Origin: an uncultured Prevotella sp.
GTDB taxonomy: Bacteria; Bacteroidota; Bacteroidia; Bacteroidales; Bacteroidaceae
DNA length: 13,575 bases
Assembly (NCBI GenBank): GCA_900547085.1
Contig: URFI01000034.1
Span: forward strand, 1-13,575
Direction: 5' to 3'
In this document: piece by piece, positions 1-7,703 of the stretch
How the letters are laid out: each line of letters starts with the position of its first letter
Numbering within the stretch: position 1 is the first letter of the stretch
Translations under genes and position numbers: made by a program
Notes under the pieces: model-generated
Database searches by the model: none
What the model saw: only the letters and a program-made list of their open reading frames with translations
Told to the model about the DNA's origin: nothing

Positions 1-1356
1 AAAATATCCGATATGGACCAACTAATCAAGCGTTTTGAGTATGGAAGACCCGACGAACAAACATTCTTCCCCTTCTCTTACGAAATCAAACCGCCATTTC
101 AACAGTCACAGCATTTCACTGTAAAGGGCGACATCAAGTGGGACATCAATAAAAACCACAAAATAGATGTCACAGGCTCCTATCAAGTAAACCTGCGCCA
201 AGAGTTTGAAAACCGCAAGAAGACGCAGTGGAGTTGGATACCTATGCAGGACTTGATGCTGAGTACTTACAAACTTGATGCGCTGTGGAACGCCAAATGG
301 AACAAATGGGATATGACTTCAGACGTGGGATTATCAAACTCATATCAAGAAAACTATAACTATCCGGGAACCAAACAGCCTGCCTTTGTACCTAACTTTG
401 CGGCATTGTCCATGGGTGGTTTCTTCCTACATAAGGTGAAAATCCACAAATTGCAGTGCGCCTTGGGCATGCGCTACGACTTTCGCGTCATGTCGGTGAA
501 TGGTTATACCACGACAAGCAACTACACCTATTATGACGATTTCAAAATCTACAGCAATTTTACCAGCAGTCTTGCGACACATTATCAGTTCAACGACAAC
601 TGGGATGCAAGGTTCAACGTCGGATGGTCGTGGCGTCCACCCGATATCAATGAACTGTATGCCATTGGTTTGCAAGACGGTTCGTACTGGGTAGTGGGCA
701 ACAGACACTTGGAAAGTGAACGTGGGTGGAAATCTGTTTTGGGCGGACGTTACCGCAACACATGGCTTTCGGTAGAACCCAGTGCTTTCTTTCAAAAAAT
801 CAACAGTTATATCTACGACCACATTGGCGAAGGTAAAGAGCGATTTCACAATCACCCCAGCGGCAAATATCCAAAGTTTATGTACGATCAGGACGACGTG
901 AACTTGTATGGAGGCGATATAGAAGCCACTGTGAACCCCATGAAAGGACTGGCAATTGTGGCGAAAGGTGAGTGGATTTTTGCACGCAACATCACGCGTA
1001 ATGACTGGTTGCCGTTCATGCCTTCTGACCGATATGGACTATCGGGAACATACGAAAAGACTTTCGGTAGCGACAAAAAATATAATGCTTCCGTCAACCT
1101 GTCGGGCATCTATGTTACCAAACAAACACGTTTCGACCCCGACAAAGACCTGGTACCAGCATCACCAGATGCGTATTTCCTGCTTAACGGTTCAGCCGAC
1201 CTAACCATACGACTGCCCCAGAAACGACAGGTAAAATTGATGCTTGTAGGCGAAAACATCCTCAACGCATTGTATAAGGAATATACAGATAGATTTAGAT
1301 ATTATGCACATGAACGAGGTGTCAACCTCTCTGTAAGGACATTGATTAAATTTTAA
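1..1356 (+). CDS. TonB-dependent outer-membrane receptor, C-terminal barrel part (5' end outside window)
   Basis: The reading frame is open from the first base, so this is the 3' part of a longer gene; the in-frame ATG at 13 is internal. The 451 visible residues are rich in alternating aromatic/polar strands, as in a 22-strand barrel. Landmarks are RPPDINELY near residue 212, followed by a G-N-x-x-L-x-x-E segment, then YGGDIEA near 305. The C-terminus has ENILNALYKEY and ends in phenylalanine, as outer-membrane barrels do. These are typical of the siderophore/heme/metal TonB receptors (CirA/FepA/ZnuD-like), not of SusC proteins. The family imports scarce ligands using TonB-ExbBD energy. The signal peptide, TonB box and plug lie outside the window. 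Three lipoprotein genes follow closely, suggesting one operon. The substrate is not determined; one predicted loop near residue 284 carries an H-N-H pair. Confidence 0.88.
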   Translation, partial: KISDMDQLIKRFEYGRPDEQTFFPFSYEIKPPFQQSQHFTVKGDIKWDINKNHKIDVTGSYQVNLRQEFENRKKTQWSWIPMQDLMLSTYKLDALWNAKWNKWDMTSDVGLSNSYQENYNYPGTKQPAFVPNFAALSMGGFFLHKVKIHKLQCALGMRYDFRVMSVNGYTTTSNYTYYDDFKIYSNFTSSLATHYQFNDNWDARFNVGWSWRPPDINELYAIGLQDGSYWVVGNRHLESERGWKSVLGGRYRNTWLSVEPSAFFQKINSYIYDHIGEGKERFHNHPSGKYPKFMYDQDDVNLYGGDIEATVNPMKGLAIVAKGEWIFARNITRNDWLPFMPSDRYGLSGTYEKTFGSDKKYNASVNLSGIYVTKQTRFDPDKDLVPASPDAYFLLNGSADLTIRLPQKRQVKLMLVGENILNALYKEYTDRFRYYAHERGVNLSVRTLIKF

Positions 1357-1364
1357 TGATAGAC

Positions 1365-2831
1365 ATGAAACGAATATTCAAACATATAAACATCCTGCTC
1401 ATCGCATTGGCAACCATAAACGTTGGTTGTTCTGACGAGGCAGTAGACGATTTCTTCAAAAAAATTGTGAAAGCACCACCTTCGCACATTGAACGTGACG
1501 TGAAAGGACACGATCAAATCTACTCTGTACATGCCATCTTGCGAATGGGTTTCAAAGGAGGACAAATAGGTGTTGGCATCAATGGTGACGAGTTAGTGGA
1601 TGTGTACAATGTTTACGAGACCATGGCAGACTCGCTTTCTCTCCCCATTCGACAAGAAATAGATATGTCACGAAACGATGATGGGGAAATCACCATCACC
1701 ACACAGCGCGACCATTTTGATGTCATCGCATCAGATGAGATTTACTATGGATTGGAGTTGATTTACTACGACATGAATGGGAAGCCCATCAATCACCAGT
1801 TTTCAAGTCTGCCATGGAAGAAATCAGCTGACAATGAGGTCATCCCTGATCCAGAAAACTCTACCTTGATGGTGCATCAACACTTCTTTGGCATTGGCAG
1901 TTCATCATTGAAAAGAGACTCGGGAGTAACCGTAACGCACGACCAAAGGCAGCTGTTCGACCAAGGAAACACGACACTCCAGATGGCCTTCCCACGTACT
2001 TTGGAAGAAACACCGCACTATTACAACCGATATACCTTCAGACAAGAGAATGGAGAAGGCATCAGAGCATCCAAGTTCAGCCTGAACAACATCTATGTTC
2101 CTATGGAGAAAGGTTTCAAACCCGACGAGCTTCAGGTGCCATTCAACAATGAGTTGGCATGGGAGTCCATACGACGATCAGGAAAACCTGCGTCTTTAGA
2201 CAAATTCAACTTCAAGGGTTCTGACTACTGGTTGTATAAATCGGTGGACTACATGCAGCTCAACAAGCTCACACACGAAATATTCACCTACGAATACCGT
2301 GATACAGACCCCGTAGACAAGTACTTGGGTTACTTCTATGATGAGCACTCTAACGACGATTTTATCGACAAAGACGGCATGGCACGCGATAGATATAGCA
2401 ACACGGTAGGACTGTTAAGACAGAAAAGAGCATTAACCCAAGAAGAGCCTTACGACCACTTAGGTTTTAAAGGGATGCTGCAATTCAAGCAAGCCAACAT
2501 GGCTTTCCAACTACAAGTGAAGATTTGTCATATCCTGAACAAGGTCGCCCGTGGCGACGGAAGGGAGTATCCTGCCAAATATGGCAACAAAGACAATGCA
2601 CAAAATGGCTTTGTATGGAACTTTGATCAATTGCAAAATGGGTGGGACAGCTTTGATATCGACTATCCGCTGTCTATCCGCGTGATTGGCAACACCAAGG
2701 ATGGAAAAGACAAGTGCGTGAATGATATCTTGAAGATTTATCCAAAAGCGGATAAGACACAATTGGAAAAGATGCTTTTCAACCCCAGTGACTACTTCAG
2801 TAGATATCGACATGATAGGGTATTTATGTAA
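1365..2831 (+). CDS. Surface lipoprotein A of receptor operon (paralogue of next gene)
   Basis: I do not recognise a named family. The 488-residue product starts with a lipoprotein signal peptide: positive residues at 2-3, a hydrophobic core at 8-20 and cysteine 22 in the context N-V-G-C. The next residues, S-D-E, resemble the acidic export signal that sends Bacteroidetes lipoproteins to the cell surface. I chose the ATG at 1365 because it puts K-R at the N-terminus. The ATG at 1356, which overlaps the receptor stop codon as TAATG, would add three residues and is also possible; either way translation is probably coupled to the receptor. Blocks at 127-143, 305-314, 366-374 and 381-407 match blocks in the same order in the next gene, so the two look like an old tandem duplication. 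Likely role: ligand capture or a lid for the upstream receptor. This is inferred from context only. Confidence 0.8.
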   Translation: MKRIFKHINILLIALATINVGCSDEAVDDFFKKIVKAPPSHIERDVKGHDQIYSVHAILRMGFKGGQIGVGINGDELVDVYNVYETMADSLSLPIRQEIDMSRNDDGEITITTQRDHFDVIASDEIYYGLELIYYDMNGKPINHQFSSLPWKKSADNEVIPDPENSTLMVHQHFFGIGSSSLKRDSGVTVTHDQRQLFDQGNTTLQMAFPRTLEETPHYYNRYTFRQENGEGIRASKFSLNNIYVPMEKGFKPDELQVPFNNELAWESIRRSGKPASLDKFNFKGSDYWLYKSVDYMQLNKLTHEIFTYEYRDTDPVDKYLGYFYDEHSNDDFIDKDGMARDRYSNTVGLLRQKRALTQEEPYDHLGFKGMLQFKQANMAFQLQVKICHILNKVARGDGREYPAKYGNKDNAQNGFVWNFDQLQNGWDSFDIDYPLSIRVIGNTKDGKDKCVNDILKIYPKADKTQLEKMLFNPSDYFSRYRHDRVFM

Positions 2832-2862
2832 AACAATGATAGTAAACAGAAGAAACAATCAC

Positions 2863-4341
2863 ATGAAAAAATATATATTCAACACATTATGGGCTGTCGC
2901 TGCGGTGCTGACCTGTACCTCTTGTACGGATTTCATCTTTGGAAACGAACACATCGATTATGAGGACAACCCACTTGACAAACGCTTGATGCAGTTTAGT
3001 GGTGCCGACAAGATTGCCGACAGTCTGAAAAATGTCAAGGGAACACCATACACCAACAAAGACGAGGGTGGTGCATTCAATAATTGGTACAATTGCCTCA
3101 TCATGTTCAAAGAAGGGCATAAGCACGGTGAGAACATGATTCACGGCAACGCTATCTACCCTCATGCTCCGTATTCACAAGAAGAATTCGCAGTAGTTCA
3201 TAACAATGCGCAGTGGCCTACGGTGGAAGTATTGAGCAAGAAGAATGCTACGTTCTTTGAAAGGGAAGCAGGAAAGGAAGGTCCCAAAGACTATATACGT
3301 CTTATTGGAGGTCATCTGAAACGGTGGGGCATGGTACTCTACTTCTTCGACAAAGACGGAAGACTGATGAATGATGATATCTTGAACAATTCAGACCAAT
3401 ACCAAATCTTCTTCACCGTTAGCGATCTTGATGACAAAGGTAATCCTTACGAGGTGATGGACTGTCGCGGAACATGGAAACAGCCAAGAAAGAAAAGGGC
3501 TGACGAGACCGACGAGGAGTATTGTAACGAGGTAAACAAAGACTTGTCACTCGTAGACACAACTCCTGTTCCTGCCACTGACTTTGCCGAAAAGACAACC
3601 TGGGAAGACCGTGCCGCCGCCACACCCGACGTATTCTATTACGAATATAGAGACACATGGAAGCATGACTTGATGAGCGACGGTGCCCGCGACATGTTCA
3701 ACCAAAAGTTATTACCCCCATTAGATCGCAACGATGCTGCCAACGGCTATGTTTGGGACCCCGACCAAGACAGGGTTGGACTGAAAGGACATATCACCTT
3801 TGGCGGGTGGAGCAACAACGAACTGGGCTGGAGAGACCGTCAAGGATGGCCTTATCTCATTAAGAGCAGGCGCGATACTTATATAGGAACACCTTGGCGC
3901 ATGAACCGTGACTCCTATTTGTTGCCAAAATTCTACCTTTCGGTGCGCATTATGAAATGTGAGAAAGGCAAGAAGGCACTCATCCCAGCAAAGGCTTATC
4001 AGTATGGGGTAGATGGGCTATACCGTCATCCCACTTATGAATTTTCAAGTAAATTTGTTTGTACCGACTATAATGCGCCTTTCCGTACCGAATGGTACAA
4101 AGAGAAAGGAGTTATTCAAGAGGCAACACAATGGACAGAAGTGGCACGATTCAACATCCCCATTAAAGTGTTTTGCAGTTCATACGACTCAGATCCTACC
4201 GCTGCCGACCCCTATGAACCATTCTACTATTATATGGGACGCGAAATGAACCTCTCACCTGTTGATGCCATGGAGGCAGCAAGTGGCGTACAAACCAACT
4301 CCATAGGCGGAGGAAGAGGCTTCGCCAACTGGTATTTATAA
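2863..4341 (+). CDS. Lipoprotein B of receptor operon, with His cluster (paralogue of previous gene)
   Basis: The 492-residue product has an MKK start, a hydrophobic core at 8-17 and a lipobox cysteine at 21 (C-T-S-C). Longer frames from 2788 or 2836 would put a polar stretch before this signal peptide, so 2863 is preferred. The gene lies 31 nt after lipoprotein A. Blocks shared with A, in the same order, are WGMVLYFFDKDGRL (155-168), YYEYRDT (259-265), GLKGHITF (306-313) and FYLSVRI (357-363) with the PAKAYQYG segment after it. Unlike A, B has H-K-H at 86-88 and a further H94, in a glycine-rich setting that could bind a metal or heme. A has F, G and G at the aligned positions. The acidic surface-export signal after the cysteine is weak (T-D-F), so surface exposure is less certain. 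No enzyme motif was seen. Substrate binding for the upstream receptor is an inference. Confidence 0.8.
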   Translation: MKKYIFNTLWAVAAVLTCTSCTDFIFGNEHIDYEDNPLDKRLMQFSGADKIADSLKNVKGTPYTNKDEGGAFNNWYNCLIMFKEGHKHGENMIHGNAIYPHAPYSQEEFAVVHNNAQWPTVEVLSKKNATFFEREAGKEGPKDYIRLIGGHLKRWGMVLYFFDKDGRLMNDDILNNSDQYQIFFTVSDLDDKGNPYEVMDCRGTWKQPRKKRADETDEEYCNEVNKDLSLVDTTPVPATDFAEKTTWEDRAAATPDVFYYEYRDTWKHDLMSDGARDMFNQKLLPPLDRNDAANGYVWDPDQDRVGLKGHITFGGWSNNELGWRDRQGWPYLIKSRRDTYIGTPWRMNRDSYLLPKFYLSVRIMKCEKGKKALIPAKAYQYGVDGLYRHPTYEFSSKFVCTDYNAPFRTEWYKEKGVIQEATQWTEVARFNIPIKVFCSSYDSDPTAADPYEPFYYYMGREMNLSPVDAMEAASGVQTNSIGGGRGFANWYL

Positions 4342-4463
4342 TCTAAAACCTACTTGCAAGGACATGATTACTCTTTTTCTTTAAAAAGAACATCTCACAA
4401 GGAGTGACACACAGAAAAAAAATATTTCAAATATATACTAACAAAAATAAAACATTGATAAAC
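4342..4463 (+). other. 122-nt spacer with weak A/T hairpin
   Basis: This gap separates lipoprotein B from the third lipoprotein gene. It holds one small hairpin, CTTTTT (4373-4378) pairing with AAAAAG (4383-4388) around a 4-nt loop. It has no GC pairs inside the stem and no U-tract, so it is not a convincing terminator; it could attenuate or protect the RNA. I found no TAnnTTTG promoter box. The long A-rich stretch before the ATG at 4464 is typical of Bacteroidetes translation starts, which lack a strong Shine-Dalgarno sequence. Confidence 0.3.
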
Positions 4464-5609
4464 ATGAAAAGAATAAAACTTATCGGAAGTAATTTAGCAT
4501 TGTTTGCTGTGTTATTGGCAACAATAGGTTGCACACGAACAACAGGTACAGAGGGCTCGGACACCTCAGAAACAAAAATCGATCACCTTATTATCAAGGA
4601 AATATTCTATATCGGACACGAATACACCAAACTACAGAATGGGAAAATAGCTAAATATGGTGGCTATAATTTCTATAACAAAGATCAATACATCGTCATT
4701 TACAATCCTACCGACGAAGTGAAATACCTTGACGGCATGGCTCTTGCCATCCACGGCATCATACCCGGAGAACCTAAACGCGAGTTTGCGCTTGGCGATG
4801 ATTTTCGCGATAAGTACTTTGGCATACAGTCATTGGCCATGTTTCCCACAGACCAACAAGGCTCAGGGAAAATGTATCCTATCATGCCAGGCGAGAGTAA
4901 GGTGATTGCGGCATTTGCCATTGACCACGCTGAGACTTTCAAAACCGAAATCAAAGAGCAGGAAAAAATGGCGAAAGAGGAGGCAACAGAAGACTATCCT
5001 TATATTCCTTCGGTGTACAAAGGCATGGATGAATTCATAAATTTGAGCAAGGCAGACTTTGAGTGGACCAATGTCAACTACTTGAACAGCGAGGACCAAA
5101 AACTGAACAACCCGCAAGTAAAAGACATGCAACCTATCTTGGTTGTCGATGATGAGCCAGTATTACAGTTTCCCACAATTCTTGCAGAAGACGTGTGCAT
5201 AGCACTCATTGAGGTGCCATGGACTACTGAAGACTTCCGCGCAAACAGAAAGCCTGGCTACCAACACAGAATCTATACCAACAATGGTGCAGCAGGATTG
5301 GAGGTAACGGAGGTTCCGATGGTGAAAGTAATTGACTGTGTTACTATTTGTCCTACAAAGCCACAGATGATTCCGTGCGAGAAAATGGACAAAGGTTACC
5401 ATAGTGTCACAACTAACCCTTTGAAGTCGATTTCTCCACAACTACGAAATAAATATTCAGGATTGTCGATTACACGTAAGTGGGACGGTAAAAAATTCGT
5501 CGACGGCAATAATTCCACACAAGACTTTGAGGTGATTTATGCCACGTTGGGCAAGAAACAAGGCAAGCCTACCATAGAGAAAGGTAATCAAAACAAGCCC
5601 AGCAAATAA
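4464..5609 (+). CDS. DUF4876-like lipoprotein, last gene of receptor operon
   Basis: This is a 381-residue lipoprotein with an N-terminal K-R, a hydrophobic core at 11-21 and a lipobox cysteine at 23 (T-I-G-C). An upstream in-frame GTG at 4404 would add 20 polar residues ahead of the signal peptide, so 4464 was chosen. The region 41-95 contains IIKEIFYIG, DQYIVIYNPTDE and YLDGMALA. A second part has the MPGESKVIAA segment (141-150), the A-I-D-H motif (152-155) and NLSKADFEW (193-201). From memory this pattern is DUF4876, a Bacteroidetes family of unknown function often found beside TonB receptors. The D-Q-Y-I-x-I-Y-N-P-T-D-E-x-x-Y-L-D-G core also resembles lamin-tail-type beta sandwiches. The gene ends 44 nt before a strong terminator, which closes the operon. 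Probable role: accessory lipoprotein of the receptor complex; the ligand is unknown. Confidence 0.78.
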   Translation: MKRIKLIGSNLALFAVLLATIGCTRTTGTEGSDTSETKIDHLIIKEIFYIGHEYTKLQNGKIAKYGGYNFYNKDQYIVIYNPTDEVKYLDGMALAIHGIIPGEPKREFALGDDFRDKYFGIQSLAMFPTDQQGSGKMYPIMPGESKVIAAFAIDHAETFKTEIKEQEKMAKEEATEDYPYIPSVYKGMDEFINLSKADFEWTNVNYLNSEDQKLNNPQVKDMQPILVVDDEPVLQFPTILAEDVCIALIEVPWTTEDFRANRKPGYQHRIYTNNGAAGLEVTEVPMVKVIDCVTICPTKPQMIPCEKMDKGYHSVTTNPLKSISPQLRNKYSGLSITRKWDGKKFVDGNNSTQDFEVIYATLGKKQGKPTIEKGNQNKPSK

Positions 5610-5653
5610 TCACTTGCCCATTAACAACCATCTCAAAATTCTCACAAAAACAT

Positions 5654-5702
5654 CTGTACACAAGTTGGCACATCCTCATGTGCTACTTGTGTACAGTTTT
5701 TT
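5654..5702. terminator. Strong hairpin terminator between convergent genes
   Basis: CTGTACACAAGT (5654-5665) pairs perfectly over 12 bp with ACTTGTGTACAG (5685-5696). Inside, GCACAT pairs with ATGTGC around a CCTC loop. Six T's follow directly on the plus strand (5697-5702), the classic intrinsic terminator for the lipoprotein operon. On the minus strand the hairpin is followed, after 3 nt, by five T's (the A5 run at 5646-5650), so it probably also stops transcripts of the MutS-like gene ending at 5793. The whole 5610-5792 gap holds no other gene. Confidence 0.93.
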
Positions 5703-5792
5703 ATGGCGATACGTTTTATGCATACCCCATCGAATATTGCCTCAAACTTCAGAGGTAAGCCTTGCGAACTAAAGATTTGTCAGCCTTGTGAC

Positions 5793-7436
5793 CTACACAC
5801 CAGATAGTATTTCCCTTAACAAGAAGGTGGCATTTTGATTGCGAGCAATACCAGGAGTGATTTTGTAAGAGTAGGTTACATCCTGCCCTAATGCTATCTC
5901 GAAGCAATAATTGTGAAAACGTTCTCCCTCCATTTTCGACAATTCCAAATCGTGTGTGGCAATGACACCCGTTACAGGCAATGCCGACACCGCTTGTAAA
6001 AACAGGCGCGAACCATTGAGCTTGTCCGCCGAATTGGTTCCTTTCAATATCTCATCCAGAATAATCAGCGTTTGCGAATTGTGCTGACACGCTGTAAGAA
6101 GTTGTTTCAGACGCAGCAATTCGGCGTTGAAATAAGAAATGCCATGCGCCAAGTCGTCGGTGGTGCGCATGCTACTGAACAGGCTATATGCCGACACACG
6201 CAGCGATGTGGCAAACACAGGCATGCCGTTCATTGCCATGATGTAGTTGATGCCCAACGCCCTAAGGAAAGTACTCTTACCTGCCATGTTGGCTCCCGTA
6301 ATGATATAATAGTGACGATGCTGCAATGTAAAATCGTTCCGCACTGCCTTTGCACCCAAGAAAGGGTGGTACAGTCCCACCGCCTCGTACACCATTTCCT
6401 CGCTCGCTACCACTTCTGCCCTACTCGCTTGTGGCTCATTGTAACGAAAAGTCGCCATGCTCACCAAGCCATCTATCTCGCTAATGGCATCTATCCACAC
6501 AGGTACTTGACCTAAATACTGCCGTTGCCACCGCAGGAAACGACGCACCAAGAAGTAATCGCTCAAGAACAACGCATCCATCAGGAAGAGCCCAAGGATG
6601 TTGCCACGCCTGTCCAAGCCGTTCAGAATGTCATTCAGCTGGTCGAACGACTGTCTTGCTCCCTGCAACACATCGACAATTGCTGCATTTTGAGGCGTGG
6701 TAAAGGCCGTTGTCTCACTCACTTGCCGTATCAACTCTACATACACTTGCAACTGTTCGTGCAACTTGTCGACCACCTTACTAATGACTCTACAAGCACC
6801 CGAACAAACAAAGAACACACCGAAGAAATGCAAAATGCCCCACCATAAGGGCAGTTGGGCACTCACCCAGCCTGCCACAGATGCCACGACAGCCGCAAAC
6901 AGTCCGACAATGAGCAGCCATGCCAACACGAAAGTCCATCGCCTCGCGGCAAAAGTGGGTATCTGCAACGATTTTATCTCTTGCAGTGCCTGCCGTATCA
7001 AGGCAGAATCAATTCTTCCGTCAGCGCCTAACGCCATGAATGTGGCTCGCCATGACTCCATGGTTGCCAACTCGTCAACAGCATCGGCACGTGCAGACCG
7101 ATTGGCAACCGACGACAGTTGAGCCGCCAACCAGTCACTACCGCCCGTAGTCACCGTGCGGTTGATGCGCTGAAACAACGAGTCTTTCCCAAACACATCC
7201 AAATCGAACGTAAACGGATGGTGCGCATCGGCATACCGTTCTCCATCATCGAAGCACGAAAAGTCGCCTGAGAGATATTGTAGTTCTTGCACATATACTT
7301 TGCGAATTGCCTCTTGATGATGAATCGTTCGCTCGTTTTTCGCATCATAATAACGCACCAGTGCATATACACCTAACGATACGAAGGACAGAATCAGCAA
7401 AACATTCCCCCAATCTACAATGGTGTACCCTACCAA
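5793..7436 (-). CDS. Membrane-anchored MutS-like ATPase; start uncertain, probable N-terminal frameshift
   Basis: The C-terminal half is a MutS-type ABC ATPase. Walker A is GANMAGKST (381-389), the SSMRTTDDLAHG loop is at 421-432, Walker B is LIILDE (457-462), followed by KGTNS, and the switch histidine sits in ATHDLEL (493-499). The N-terminal mismatch-binding domain with its F-x-E motif is absent. Hydrophobic spans at about 10-28, 167-190 and 196-214 indicate a membrane protein. It therefore belongs to the Bacteroidetes group of membrane MutS-like proteins of unknown role, not canonical mismatch repair. The listed start is a TTG (7436), the only ordinary start codon in this frame. The frame stays open up to 7514 and encodes a plausible further membrane segment, so the true gene probably began at the ATG at 7527, one base out of frame. 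Expression is likely from the promoter at 7616-7645, as a single gene. Confidence 0.85.
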   Translation of the reverse strand: MVGYTIVDWGNVLLILSFVSLGVYALVRYYDAKNERTIHHQEAIRKVYVQELQYLSGDFSCFDDGERYADAHHPFTFDLDVFGKDSLFQRINRTVTTGGSDWLAAQLSSVANRSARADAVDELATMESWRATFMALGADGRIDSALIRQALQEIKSLQIPTFAARRWTFVLAWLLIVGLFAAVVASVAGWVSAQLPLWWGILHFFGVFFVCSGACRVISKVVDKLHEQLQVYVELIRQVSETTAFTTPQNAAIVDVLQGARQSFDQLNDILNGLDRRGNILGLFLMDALFLSDYFLVRRFLRWQRQYLGQVPVWIDAISEIDGLVSMATFRYNEPQASRAEVVASEEMVYEAVGLYHPFLGAKAVRNDFTLQHRHYYIITGANMAGKSTFLRALGINYIMAMNGMPVFATSLRVSAYSLFSSMRTTDDLAHGISYFNAELLRLKQLLTACQHNSQTLIILDEILKGTNSADKLNGSRLFLQAVSALPVTGVIATHDLELSKMEGERFHNYCFEIALGQDVTYSYKITPGIARNQNATFLLREILSGV

Positions 7437-7527
7437 AAATCCTAAGAATACGACAAAGGTAAATATTTCTCCAGCAACAAACCATTTGTTTTTCCTTTTC
7501 GAGATAATATGACTTCAAATTATTCAT
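7437..7527 (-). pseudogene. Out-of-frame 5' end of the MutS-like gene
   Basis: Reading down from the ATG at 7527 gives MNNLKSYYLEKEKQ, which looks like the charged, helical N-terminus of this protein family as I remember it. That frame then runs into an unrelated cysteine-rich sequence and stops near 7345. The +1 frame from about 7490 onward gives NKWFVAGEIFTFVVF and continues straight into the main body at 7436. Main-frame stops (TGA at 7515-7517 and 7524-7526) rule out a longer start there. The switch point lies at or near an A5 tract (minus strand, plus coordinates 7489-7493); losing one A would join the two halves. Either the gene carries a real frameshift, the sequence has a homopolymer error, or translation starts internally at the TTG. 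Confidence 0.6.
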
Positions 7528-7556
7528 TACGTGGTAAAATATTTACAGCTAAAAGT

Positions 7557-7587
7557 GCATTGAGTCTTCTCAACATTCAATCAATGC
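7557..7587 (-). repeat. Short inverted repeat in the MutS-like gene leader
   Basis: GCATTGA (7557-7563) and TCAATGC (7581-7587) form a perfect 7-bp inverted repeat around 17 nt. It lies between the predicted transcription start and the ATG at 7527, so it could be a leader hairpin or an operator. Seven base pairs with a long loop may also be chance. Confidence 0.25.
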
Positions 7588-7615
7588 TGTAAGTTATCTA
7601 AAGTAAATATCTCTA

Positions 7616-7645
7616 CAAAGGTAATGCTTTTCAGGGATTAGCAAA
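7616..7645 (-). promoter_or_regulatory. Bacteroidetes sigma-ABfr-type promoter for the MutS-like gene
   Basis: On the minus strand, TTTG (7645-7642) and TACCTTTG (7623-7616) match the Bacteroidetes -33 TTTG and -7 TAnnTTTG boxes exactly. The spacer is 18 nt, one base under the usual 19-21. Transcription would begin near 7609, leaving a leader of roughly 80 nt before the ATG at 7527. This supports that ATG as the original start of the gene. Confidence 0.6.
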
Positions 7646-7703
7646 TGCGCAAATTCGGCTATTAACAATCTTTCATCGTTCTATTCATGATAGTTATCAA
7701 AAC

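Noticed and set aside
427..855. 142-residue minus-strand frame
   Set aside because: It is antisense to the TonB receptor barrel and has no recognisable motif or start context.
2788..2862. N-terminal extension of lipoprotein B, overlapping lipoprotein A
   Set aside because: It would place 25 mostly polar residues ahead of a clean lipoprotein signal peptide. The ATG at 2863 is better.
4404..4463. GTG start giving 20 extra residues on the DUF4876-like protein
   Set aside because: The extension is polar and precedes an intact lipoprotein signal peptide beginning at 4464.
6072..7122. Several plus-strand open frames of 107-147 residues
   Set aside because: All are antisense to the MutS-like gene. 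Their Cys/His/Arg-rich content is typical of shadow frames.
5793..7436. Canonical MutS mismatch-repair protein
   Set aside because: It lacks the mismatch-binding domain and F-x-E motif, is far shorter than MutS, and has membrane segments; only the ATPase is shared.
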